A stretch of 64,000 nucleotides of DNA, taken from NCBI GenBank assembly GCA_004794655.1, contig SMMW01000585.1:4289501-4353500 (forward strand), read 5' to 3'. This DNA is from Marisa cornuarietis (taxonomy: Eukaryota; Mollusca; Gastropoda; Architaenioglossa; Ampullariidae). The translations under genes were made by a program, and so were the position numbers. Below, piece after piece: positions 1 through 12,000 of the stretch. Position 1 is the first letter of the stretch, and each line of letters starts with the position of its first letter. The notes under the pieces were generated by a model. It did no database searches and was not told the origin of the DNA. It saw only the letters and a list, made by a program, of their open reading frames with translations.

Positions 1-633
1 GGTAAGCCAATACTGTACTGGCAATAGTATCGCCATTCGTTATGGTTCGTCGAATTTTCGCGACAGTCATAGATTCATTCTCTTGAGGGCTTGCGCGGTG
101 ACTGCTATTTTTTTCTCTTTTGTCTTTGCTTGTACCGACAGTGGTGCCCTGTAGTGTGATGCCACAGTTTGTGTCGTGTGTACTGCTCTGGCTGTGCATG
201 TTAATTCCTATCGTGTATATGACCTAGTGTTGTGTTTATAAAGGAGCTCTCGACAACGAACGAACCCAGTGAAACGAGTTTGTGCATCTGGACCCACTGA
301 GCCATGAATGTCAGTTTGTATGTCACACCAACAGTGCAGACCACTGTTGCTGTTGTGTTCTTCCCGCAAACTGATCAACCCCCCTCCCAAACCTATTCGC
401 TCTCTTCAGTTATTCTTGTGTGTGTGTGTGTGTGAGAGAGAGAGAGCGCGACTGGTTATGTGCTCAAGAACTGCATAAGAAAGTTTCAAACGTGCAAAAG
501 CAATTATTTTTCCTATTTTGCAATATGTTAGTGTTTGTTAAGCTCAGTGACTTTCCTCCGCCAAAACTACCTTCAAAACGCTCACAAATGCATCAGATAA
601 AAACCTGAATAGCCTTTGCATTTCTTAATACAG
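1..633. other. 5' flank of the aldehyde oxidase gene
   Basis: No coding exon could be supported here. The stretch has CpG dinucleotides in its first 120 bp and a TG/GA microsatellite near 417-448. The first aldehyde oxidase exon I can recognise (634-776) has no in-frame ATG, so the true start codon must lie in an upstream exon. That exon may be in this stretch or left of the window. The window opens with GGTAAG, which resembles a splice donor, but nothing upstream is available to test this. Confidence 0.4.
417..448. repeat. (TG)n(GA)n microsatellite
   Basis: A run of TG dinucleotides passes into GA dinucleotides. The short ORF overlapping it, rich in Val-Cys and Arg-Glu, is a product of this simple repeat. 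Confidence 0.9.
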
Positions 634-3017
634 CCATCTACCACCTGTAGGGAGAGATCTGAAAAATGGTGTCTATGCAGCCACCTGTGAAAAATGCAGC
701 TTCTTCTTTAAGTTTCGTGCCAGGGAACCTACCAACAGTTCTGTCACCTTCATTATAAATGGAAATCAATACACAGGTAAAAAAAAAAAAGAAATTATGA
801 TGCTTCTTGTGTAGCTAGAGTTTTTTTTATTAAGCAATTTAAAAAAGATAAGAGTAAATGTACAATTTTCTTATTTCTTTAAATGTTTGTTGAACCATAA
901 GTCAATTGCAGTCAAGTGTGATTGCTTTATTTTACAAAAGTGATACCATGTTTAAGAGAAAGGCTGTAAATGAGATGCATTTTTTGTTGAGTCTTTAGTT
1001 TGTAGAATACATATCATCAATATTCTAATAGCATCATACTGACATAATTACTTTTCAAGTATAACTGTGACCACTAAAAACTGCAGAGTTATATATTCAG
1101 CTTCTGTATTTATTCAGTATAAAGAAGCTTCAAAATTTAAATGTTTACAATTTTCTATTACCTTTAAATGTCATCATAGTGCACATGTTTTAAAATATTT
1201 CATTAAAAAATTTAAAACCCACAAGCATTCCGTCTTAGAGGTTTGCCAATTTTTGCTGTGTTGAAGTTGGAAATGAATATAGTCCTGCAACCTCCCTCAA
1301 TGAATACCTACGATCATCTGGGATATCAACTGGCACTAAGCAGATGTGCATTGAAGGAGGCTGTGGTGTCTGTCTTGTGGCAGTTAGTTTGTTCGACCCC
1401 ATCAGCAAGTCAGTGCAGGTCTACACTGTGAACTCTGTGAGTAATTAGAATTGTTGTATCTTATTTAAGAGAAACAAATTATTATAAACATCATTATTAT
1501 AATCCATAATAAATGACTAAAGGACTCAGGCATCTTAGCTAAATAATAAACAAAAAAATTATGTGCATGTCTACATGGGTCTTACATAATTAAAACTCAT
1601 CTTTTACCTTGGTTTTAACTTTTTGTAACTTATTTCCACTGTATAAATGCAAAACTTCATTCACATGGTTGAAAATGCTCATTAGTAAAAAGCTGACTAG
1701 AATGTGACTGGTTAAAAAGATAAAATGTGGTTGTCAGTTTTATCAGTGTTTGTTATCTGTCTTGATAATGCAGTGCCTTGTCCAGCTGTATATGTGTGAT
1801 GGATGGGAAATCACCACTATTGAAGGACTTGGCAACCCTAGAGATGGATTACATCCCATACAAGAACGTCTAGCAAACTATAATGGTTCTCAATGTGGTT
1901 TTTGTAGCCCTGCGCAGGTTATGAATATGTATGGGTTAGTGTCATTTATTTAGCTTTGTCATCCTGCCATGTCTCCAGTCACACTTGTTAGAAAAGATAC
2001 TCGTAATCAGAAAAGAAACACATACACAAACTAAACTTCTAAGTAAATTTTAACTCTTTGATAAAAAAAATTTTCGAACAAAAAAACCCAGTCATTATCC
2101 CATGCAATTTTAATGTTGGGTGATGTAGTACATAACATTTAGTGAATGTCATCCTTTTATGTAGGAGTTTGTGTACTTTACAGAGACATCATAATAATAT
2201 TTATTAAGAAGTGCATAGCATAAGTCCTTCAGCTAATTGCAATTGGCTGGTAAACACACAGATGCATAATTTTTCCTCCTTTTACAGTCTATATTTGGTT
2301 TTTTTGTTAACAGTCAGCTTGTATTGCTGAATTTTTTTATGTCAAGGAATCAAGAAATTTAAATAGTATTTAACTTTATGATGTGGTCAAGTACATTATT
2401 TTCTTTTAGGTACCTAAATATTGTGAAAGTTTTTCTAAGGGGTAGATGTCAGATTGGTCTTGGGTTGTTTATGAAATGATCTCACTGCAGTAGCTTGCTT
2501 TTGTTTTACTGCCTCTTGTGGCTTAAAAAACAGACATCATCTTTATTTAGCTTTTATTGCCTTTACATGGTAGTTTTGTACAATTTTGTAACAGGCTTTT
2601 AAAGAGAAATCCACATCCAACAATGAAACTAGTGGAGGACAACTTTGATTGCACAATTTGCCGTTGTACAGGTGTGCATTATTTTGAGTATGTAAGAGCT
2701 AATTTGTAGAGATTAAAAATTTTAAGTATGTTATGTTGTAAGAGTCATAGTGTCTTTAAACTGTACAACTGCATCTGATATATTTTTTATTTGGTGCTGA
2801 AGTTTAACAACAAATAAAAACATGCTTCTCAACAGGCATACTGATAATGGTATTATTCTCATCATTACGATTATGTAATTATCATAAGTTATAAATTATA
2901 AGTAACTAATTGTACTGTCATTTATGTCTTTCAGGATACAGGTCTATTCTGGATGCAATGAAATCTTTTTGTATTGATGCTAAACCATCTCTGTCAGGAG
3001 GCCCAGTAGATATTGAG
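634..3017 (+). other. Aldehyde oxidase exons 1-5: 2Fe-2S domains
   Basis: Exons are 634-776 (5' boundary tentative), 1267-1436, 1774-1934, 2595-2671 and 2935-3017; phases agree at every junction. Exon 1 ends with the family's first strand ([11 protein letters not shown]). Exon 2 carries CIEGGCGVC, three ligands of the plant-ferredoxin-like cluster. Exon 3 carries the last ligand of that cluster after VYTVNS at the exon border, and CGFC. Exon 4 carries CTICRC, completing the second cluster. Exon 1 begins with an unusual Cys-containing segment ([13 protein letters not shown]) not typical of the family N-terminus. An earlier exon or an alternative acceptor may exist. Confidence 0.85.
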
Positions 3018-6000
3018 GTCAGGACATGTCATTGCTATAGTGGAGATTGTATATTAGTTACTTGAAAAGACAATCAGACCAGTAGTTGGCTCAGCTGCTA
3101 AGGTGATATTTCCAGACTCAGTGCTTGTGTGGCTGATGGTGCAGTGAACTAAAGTGCCTGTCACCATGATAGGGAAAACTGGGTGTTGCTCACCTCTTAC
3201 ACAGCTTAATGGATGTGACACCTGTTCATTGGGTTAACAGTCAGTGGTTTCTTTTGGGTACACCAGTTTGTTTCATCCTGCATGTATGCATATGTGTGTG
3301 TGTGTGTGTGTGTGGTTTTGTGTGGGGGTGTGTGTGTAGTTGTGTGAAAATTATCATTCTGGTTGTATAAGAATGATCATGTAGCCTAGTGTACAGTTTT
3401 GTATTAATGATGTCACTATCTGAATAAGAATGGTAACCTCTGATTCAAACTAATTGGTTTGAACAGTAATTATTCTGATTATAGTGGATTGGTAAAGTGC
3501 AGTACCTACCTACCTACAGTGTGTGCATTTGTATGAGATGTTTGTGTATTCCTGTAAAGCACTTTAAGCTTGCCTTCAGAGGTGGAAGTAAGGTGCTTCA
3601 AAAATAATTTGTATTATTACTATTAAAGTCAATCACTTGAATTTCCTTATACAACCAGAATAATATTTTTCACACACATACAAATCTCCCTCTCCCCAAC
3701 CACATATGCATGCCTGTACAGTGGTGAAAACTAGAGTACCCAGAGAAGCCCTCAGTACAATAATAATTTTTCAAGTTGGTCCTAAAAGACAGAACAAATA
3801 TTCAAGTTATGAAGCTGTTGTAAATCAGGAAACTAAAAATTGTCAATATGGACTTAAACTGACCTTTATTATGCTTGTAATGGAACGAAATTACAAAAGG
3901 GATGTATTCCACAATGTGTAAAAGTATACTTAACTATAAGGTATTTATCTCATTTATCTAGGATCTGGATCCAAAGATTTGCAAGAAAACTGATGTGCTG
4001 TGCTCTGGCCGCTGTCAAAAGTCAAAATCTGCCAGTGGCTATATTGTGTCAGAATGGAATGGTTATAACAGTGGTGCTCCCATCCACATTGTCAGTGACA
4101 GGGCTCAGTGGTTTAAACCTACTGACACCTCTACCTTGTACTCATTGCTTAGCCAGTATCGTACTGCAAACTATCGTCTGGTGTTTGGCAACACTGGCTT
4201 TGGTAAAATAATTGTTTACTCAGCTGCCACAAAGGGCAGAAATCAGTTACAAAAGTTGCACTTTTTAATCATTAGTGCTATATACTTGAAAGTGGATATG
4301 CTCGCAGTATGGATTGAAACAAAATTGCCTTGCGGTTTATGTTTTTCTGGAACTGAAACTATGGTTTTACTCCAAAACAAAATAAGGAAAAAGACTTAAG
4401 CAATGTGTGTGTTTGTGTGTGTGTGTGTGTGTGTGTTTGTTTTTGTGTTTATGTATGTAAGAACATGGAATATGATTTGCAGGTGTCTATAAGGATATTG
4501 GACCATGGCTGTATGATGTCCTGATTGACTTAAGGGGCATAAGTACATTTTATTCTGTGCAGGTAAAACATAAGTTTACAAACTTTAAAACATCATGTCA
4601 AAAATAAAGACTGCAATGAATGGAATTAATATTTTTCATTAAAATAGCAGAAGATTAAGGGGTATCGTTTTGACATGCATGACCATATGCCATGTTGATT
4701 TTCTTTTCACTATTATTTCGTGTGGTCATGTTGCCCTTATGTGTTGATTTCTGCTGCCTTAATAGATGGAAGATACAGTGAAGATTGGAGCCAACATCAG
4801 CTTGACTAATTTACTGGAGCTGTTTGAGACAGTAAAAGAAGACTCACTGCCTTACTTTCCTGCATTTGCTTTGCACATGCACCAGGTGGCCACAAACACC
4901 ATCAGGAATGTAAGTAACGTTGATTTTTCAAAAACAAATTATATGGTCATCCTTGAAGACTACAGCAAGATTCTACAAAGTCATTTGTGTGTTTTTATTT
5001 TTTATATTTCTTTCTTTTTTTCAGAGTGGTAGCTGGGCTGGCAGTCTCATGCTAAAACACTTACACCCCGATTTTGTATCTGATATTTTCACCATACTGG
5101 AAACAGTTGAAACACAGCTTGTGATTGGTCAGTAACTGATTCATTTATTCTGAATTTTTCATTAGACTGATTTAAAGTACATAAAGAATGAAATGTTATA
5201 ATTTCAGACAATATTCCAAAATTGATTGAAGGTACTAAAAGGATACACATAGATCCAAAGTGACCATCCTATAATCTGATAAACTGCCTCCCTGAATTTC
5301 TTTTTGGCTCAGACTTTGACCTAGTGACTTTTTGTGACTTGTATTGGTGATCCACTTCACAGCTTCTCGTGGATAATGCATTGTTAACCAAGCACTATAT
5401 CTCAGAAAATTCAAATTTATCTTTTTAATTCTCATATTCTATAGCCACACATCGTGTGTTAATGGTTATCAAAAAATAAAAGATAGAATGATAGTATATT
5501 ACTTAAATTTGTAACAGCTGACGCAGACTCCCAGGAAGGAATTTATAGTCTGACTGACTTTCTCAACCTAGACATGCGAGGGAAAGTCATCACTGCAGCC
5601 ATCTTACCTCGCTACACAGATATTAATGTGCACATTAGCACGTTCCGTGTTTCTCAGAGACTGCAGGTGAGAAAGGCCTTCATGTAAATTAAATATATTC
5701 GCAGATTTATTTAATGGTGTATATTTTCAAACTCACAAACTCTCTTTCTCCTTCACACATACACGCACACACATTCCTAGACAAGCATGCTCAAAATGTT
5801 CACTATTTTGCATGCATGTGTATTTAATATTTCTTGATCATGACTTATTGAGAATTTTATGCTGTACCAGAATTGTCATGGGTATGTGACCTCTGGCTTC
5901 AACATGGCCATAGACCCTAACAAAAACTACACGGTGACAGCTCGCCCAACCCTGGTTTTTCAAGGCATCAGCAGTAAACTGGTAGAACAATTTAAACTAA

Positions 6001-9000
6001 TAGCTTGACATTTGCATGCAAAGAGTGGCAGATTGAATGAAAAATTAATCTAAAAGATTAAGTCTTAGACCAAGATGTTGATGGGTCACAGATTAGATCT
6101 AAAGATTGTATAGGCATTTGTCAAAATTATAATGAAATTTATAAACAGAACTTTAATAAAATGTTGTATTTATGGTTTTTCCTTTTTATTCTTAAGAATC
6201 ATGCCACAAATACTGAAGAGTTTCTCCAAGGAAAAGCACTCGGAGATCCACAGGTTTTAAAAGGTCTGTAATTAATGTGATTTTTGTTTCAGATATACTG
6301 TAACATGTCTGAGCAGCCAATCAAACTTCACGACCTTCACCCTTGCCATTACTTTTATAATTTTCATCATTGCTAACACTACCATACTCTTCTTCATTAT
6401 GGTCGTGCACATTCAACTTTTGTTTTCTCGCTTTGTCTTCATTTTTTGTAGAATTTTGTTGTTTTATTTGCCTGTACATTCTATAAACCATATGTACACC
6501 TGTGTATTTACTGTTTCGTTTTTGACTGAATATTCTAACTGGTGCCAGTTTTTTTGTCACCTAAAAGTTTTTATTAAAGTCAAATGTGCTTAAATATTTT
6601 GAAATATAGTTATCTTTGGTGTGGGCAACTCTTAAAACGATTAATTTCATATGTCACTCGAAGCAAACTTCTTACATTTTTGTGTATTTTTTGTCAGGAT
6701 GAAAAAGTAACCAAAATTGTCTATTTTACAAATTTAATTGGTAGCTAATCTCTTTGGGAATCCCAGACACTTAATCCCCTAGACTTTTAATCCCTAGCCA
6801 CTTAATCCCCAGACACTTAATCCTCAAAATTAAATTTCAACTAAAAAAATTATAAAGTGAATGAAAAATTTAATTCAAATTCAAATAATTATTTTCATGT
6901 AAACATCAAAATAAGTTTGACAATTAAAATAATACTTAACTTCAACATCTATAACATTACTTAAAGTTCATGTGAGCTATTAAATTCAATGTTCTTCAAC
7001 AATATGATGTGAAAAGTGTTGTTAATCAATTTGACAGGTAAGCTAATGATCGGAGGTACAAAAGATGATCCATTGCCTCATATCGCTTTACAATGTTGCT
7101 AATTCTCATGGCCAATTCAGCATACAGGTATTTGTTCCAAGTATCTGGAGGGAATAAAGCTAAAGCATAGTTATCCCCTCTACCGCGCAGTCTGCAATCA
7201 CGTACATACATATGCTCGAAGTAGGATAGAAGTTCCGGCATGTGATCATGTGGTGGCATTGACTCGGCAAGCATTTCGAAAGAATCAACAATGTCTTCAT
7301 CATGTATATAGGCAAGTGCTGGGGGGCATCTGACCATTCCACGTAGCTCGATTGTCCTTTTCGTCATAGTCATTTCTCATACACAATTCAGTGACTCTGC
7401 GTATTGACTTAAGTGAAAGTAACATCCCGTTACTCTACACGACTGAAACTTCTCTCGAAAAGCATTCATCGCGATTGTTATGTCTCATTAGAGTTACCAC
7501 GCGACACATTTCTCTTATGGTTATAATATTTCAAGTTCATAAAATAGCAGTTCAACGATGAATAAAAATATTCTTACTAACTCAGTACTCAGTAGATGCA
7601 TAAACCCTCTGACTCCACAGAGCCAGTTTCGCAAAGTTTCAGAAAATTTGTTTTATTAAAAAGTAATTTCTCTTTAGTTTGGAGCCATTTTGAGTGTTGT
7701 GTCGTGATTTGGGGGCATTTTTGAGGATTAAGTGTCTGGGGATTAAGTGGCTAGGGATTAAATGTCTAGAGGATTAAGTGTCGGGGATTAAATGTCTGGG
7801 GTTTAAGTGACCGGTCACCCTCTTTGGCATATGTCTGTTTGGCATTTTATAGATTATTTTCACCCCTCTAGATGCTCTGCAATGTCTTGGTCAAGAACTT
7901 AACCCTGACAGCAGTCCTGTGTTGGCCAGTCCTCAGTATCGTCGCACGCTGGCACAAGCACTGTTCTACAGAGTAAGTATAAGTGATCTTTATCACTGTC
8001 CTGTCATGACTTGGTTCATTTGCTAGGAAATGACTCTTGAGAATAGTCTGCTGAAGTTTCCTGTTGTTTGGGTTTTGGATTTAGCTGATGTTTTTTTATA
8101 GGGTCTTAATCTACTTTAATTGCATCAGGTTTGTTTAGCTTTTTCTCCTTTTAATACAAAAACTATTAAAAGATGTAGCAGGTGATTTAGCTGGGGGATA
8201 TCATTGCAAATGCAGTTTCTTATCTGCCTAGTTTGTCTTGGAAGTATGCTCCAATGTCGTGGATGAACGGTTTAAGAGTGGTGCAACTTTCTTGGAGCGG
8301 CCAGTGTCATCAGCAGTTCAGACTTACGACACACACCAAGAGGAGTGGCCTGTTACAGAACCCATGACAAAGAGAGAAGCTGTGTATCAAGTATGCATAT
8401 ATTGTGTTTGAATGTTTTTAAAAAAGAAAGATTTTAGGTGACTATTGCTAGTGTCAAGTTTTTCAGTTTGTGTGTGTTTATGAAAAGAGTAATGTTTCAT
8501 TTTAATAGTTTTTAATAGACTGATTAATGACTGATTACAATATCCTGTATCTCCTTAGTGAATAACTTGATCTTTGCTTGCATCCTGTGCTGCAGACCTC
8601 TGGTGTAACTCGCTTTCTGGATGATCAGAGGCCAGCTCAAAATGAGCTGTATGCATCTTTTATTCTGAGCACAGTGGGCAATGCTGTCATCGACACTGTT
8701 GATGCATCAGAAGCCCTTGTAAGTTAAACGCTTGGATTTCATATTATGTTTGTAGATCTAGACTATTTTGCTTGGTAATCATCACTTTTATGCACTTTTA
8801 GTTCTATTGCTGTTTTTTATTTTTATTCAGCATCTGCCAGGCGTATACAGATACATTCAAGCTACAGACTTTCCAGCAGGGGGAGAGAACAATTTCATGC
8901 CCCAAAGTCAGTACTCCATGCCAGAGGAGGTGAGCTAAGAGCAACAAATTATTCATGTGAAGGAGATCATGACAATGAAATTTGCAGTCACCTAGATCTT

Positions 9001-12000
9001 TATAGACTGTCACCATCCATACAGTAACTTTTGCTCTTTTCTTACTCAAGACTCAATTTTACCGGGCGGTGATGGAGAGTGTGCTGACATTCTCTGTCAC
9101 CGTCTGGTACAGCAGCACCACCCAAGAAAGTCTTACTCAAACAGGTCGTATATGCAGCTAGCCAATGTATTGGCTGTGCCTTACCCCCTGCAGGCACAAA
9201 TTGTGGCGGATGCTTCTCACCTGGCCAATGGGCTGTTCTATCTCTTGTCCTCTGGGGTCAGGTATAGACTCATCCAGGCCAGAACTTCCCAGTCGAGATA
9301 TATAGTTTTTTTTGCTGAAGCGATAGCCTTCCTGAACTCCTCGGTAGCTTGTGTCAGGACCAATACTAGTTGATTGTGTATTTTTGCAGTCTGTGAGGGT
9401 CATCGTGGGTGACCAAGCATCCATTTTGCCTGCTCGCATATGTGTTCTGGTTGAATCTGCAATGTGTGGGTCATGTCTAGATACTGTGGGTAGTGTCTGT
9501 AATAGAAAGGGAGTGTGAAAGAGAGAGTAAATGAGGGAGAGGGGTCATGTGTATGCATGTGCATATGTTTAGGATAGACCTGATTATTCTTTTTTTGTTC
9601 TGTCATTTCCATCTTCAAGTCATAGTCCGAGTGCAATGTCAATGGCCAATAAACATATTCATAAAAAAGACATGGATGTAAACAGGATGCAAGTGACCAT
9701 TGAAAGTTATCAGAATAAGGACTTAGGATCACAGTGAAAGTTAAATGATCTGGTTTTTTGTTTGCTAGAAACTTCATTCTTTAGCTTAAGATTCTTTTTG
9801 AGGTGAGGGGTGTTATTCTGTGGCTGTGTCATTGTTTCTGGATATAAATTATTTTTCCTGATGTTTTTATATGTAAGAAAGTGAATGTCAGGCTACTTTT
9901 GCCTAAGCATTACTTTTGAGAAAGATTATTTTGTGATCTTTTTCATACAAATGTTTTGAAAATGGAAGACAGTAAAAAAAAAACTAGAAAATAAAAAAGC
10001 AAGAATCAAATCTCACAAATTGTTTTTGCTGTATGTGTAACTGAAGTTTCACTAAGGCTGTTATCAGGTATATATGGTGTTCCATAGAATTTAATGCTAT
10101 TTGATTTAGCTGCGAACCATTTTTTTTTTTTTTTACAGATCCTCAGCAGTGGTAAAATTCTGTATGCTGGCCAGCCTGTAGGACTCATTGTAGCTGGTAA
10201 TGTCACCTTTATTTTTGGATCCTTAGTTTATAGTGCTGTACCAGTGATTTGCTCAAATTCCATGTCTTATATAAATGAGAGAAATAAGCTGTGAGCACTG
10301 TCCTGTCTACAAAGAAGGGGGAAAAAACAAATATAAACACTATGGGATTATAATCAAGGCAGAATAATGTTGTCTGTCTTGGTGTGTATTTGCCTATATT
10401 GCCACTTGGCATAGAGTGAAGGGAAAAGTATGAGTGCTTTTAAATGTTAAAAAAGAAATGTGCAACGTATTAGGCCTGCTTAGCACTGAAGCTGTTACAT
10501 GCTATATGTGACTAGAGGACATCCTGACAGCAGAAACTGCAGCATCCCTTGTCAAGGTCACATACAAAGATGTCCAACCTCCCCTGCTGAATCTTGGTGA
10601 AGCTATCAAACAAAAGTCCTTCTTTCCTGGTGCACCTAACCCTCTTATTGTGGGAGATCCAGATGGTAAGACTTTTAAGAATGTGATATGAATAATTGTT
10701 TTACCTGGTTTGTTGTGATTGAGTAACTGAACTGAGAACTTAAGCAACTTTTGATTAATCTGTAACACTGGTTTGACCTTAATAATAAATAATATTGAGA
10801 GTGTTTTGTTTTATACTGTACATGTGTTCTACTAGCATTTTGTAATAGAGGCAATAAAGTTTAAAAGGTTTACCTTTCACAAAGTTTTTAGCTCCTACTA
10901 GATATCAGGATACTTTAAAATTTGAAGAAATAATACACACTACTACTTTAGATTGAAAGAGATAATATCAAAGTATTTATGAATTGCCAATATGTTTTGT
11001 AGATATTCTGAAGATACTCTTCTTTTCTGACATTTCAGCTGCTATTAAGGGATCCCCCAGGCGCATTTCAGGTAGTATTGAGTGTGGCACACAATATCAT
11101 TTTCAGCTTGAAACACAAATTGCACGTTGTTGCCTCAATGACTCAGGTGGCATTGAAGTTGAAGCATCCACTCAGTGGATTGATGGAACTTGTGAAATTG
11201 TGGCCAAGGTTCTGAACATACCACAGAGCAGGTCAGTGGCTGCCTATGTGCATGAACTTTAATTTATGAAGGGTTGTTTCTTCTTTGACATTACCAGATG
11301 ACATAGGCGATAACAGGCTGCAATTGCTTTGTAACCAGTGAAATTTGCCTCCCAGACAGTGTGCTTGCAGGTTGCAAGTAGCTCTAGTCAGGTGAGCAAT
11401 GACCTTTACAGCTCTTATATGAAGGCTTCAAAGCTTCAGCTTAGATATATATATATACTGCCATAGTCCATGCACTTGCTAGTACGCTGCCAGGGAGTCA
11501 ACTTTCAATTGTTACAGAGCAATTGTAGCCTATTATCGTTTGTGGTCATGTCATCTGGTAAGTCTCAAAGAAAGAATATTTACAATAAAAAAGTGCATGT
11601 AATTTTTAAGCTATTTTGAAAATTATGTTTTCTTGTATTTGCTTGTATTTATTTTTTTTTATTAATAGTGTGATGGTGGAAGTAAAACGTTTGGGAGGAG
11701 CATTTGGATCCAAAATTTCTCGAAATTTCCAAGTGTCAGGAGCTTGTGCTTTGGCAGCATACATCATGCAACAGTGAGTAAATCACATGAGTATATCCCT
11801 CTTTCTATAATTTCATTACTGAGTATGTTTTCCTCAGATGAAGACACATTTTCACTTTATTGAGTGAATCTTTGGCTAAGTGATTATCAAGTTTATATAA
11901 TATCTACTCAGTGCAGGGTCAGAAGCATTGTAGTAGAATATGGCAATTTTTCTGTGGACCATTATGTTGGCCTTGCAGGAAAAAAGTTGCCATCAGGGCT

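Noticed and set aside
420..608. 62-aa ORF near the left end
   Set aside because: It begins in a TG/GA microsatellite and resembles no protein; its composition follows the repeat.
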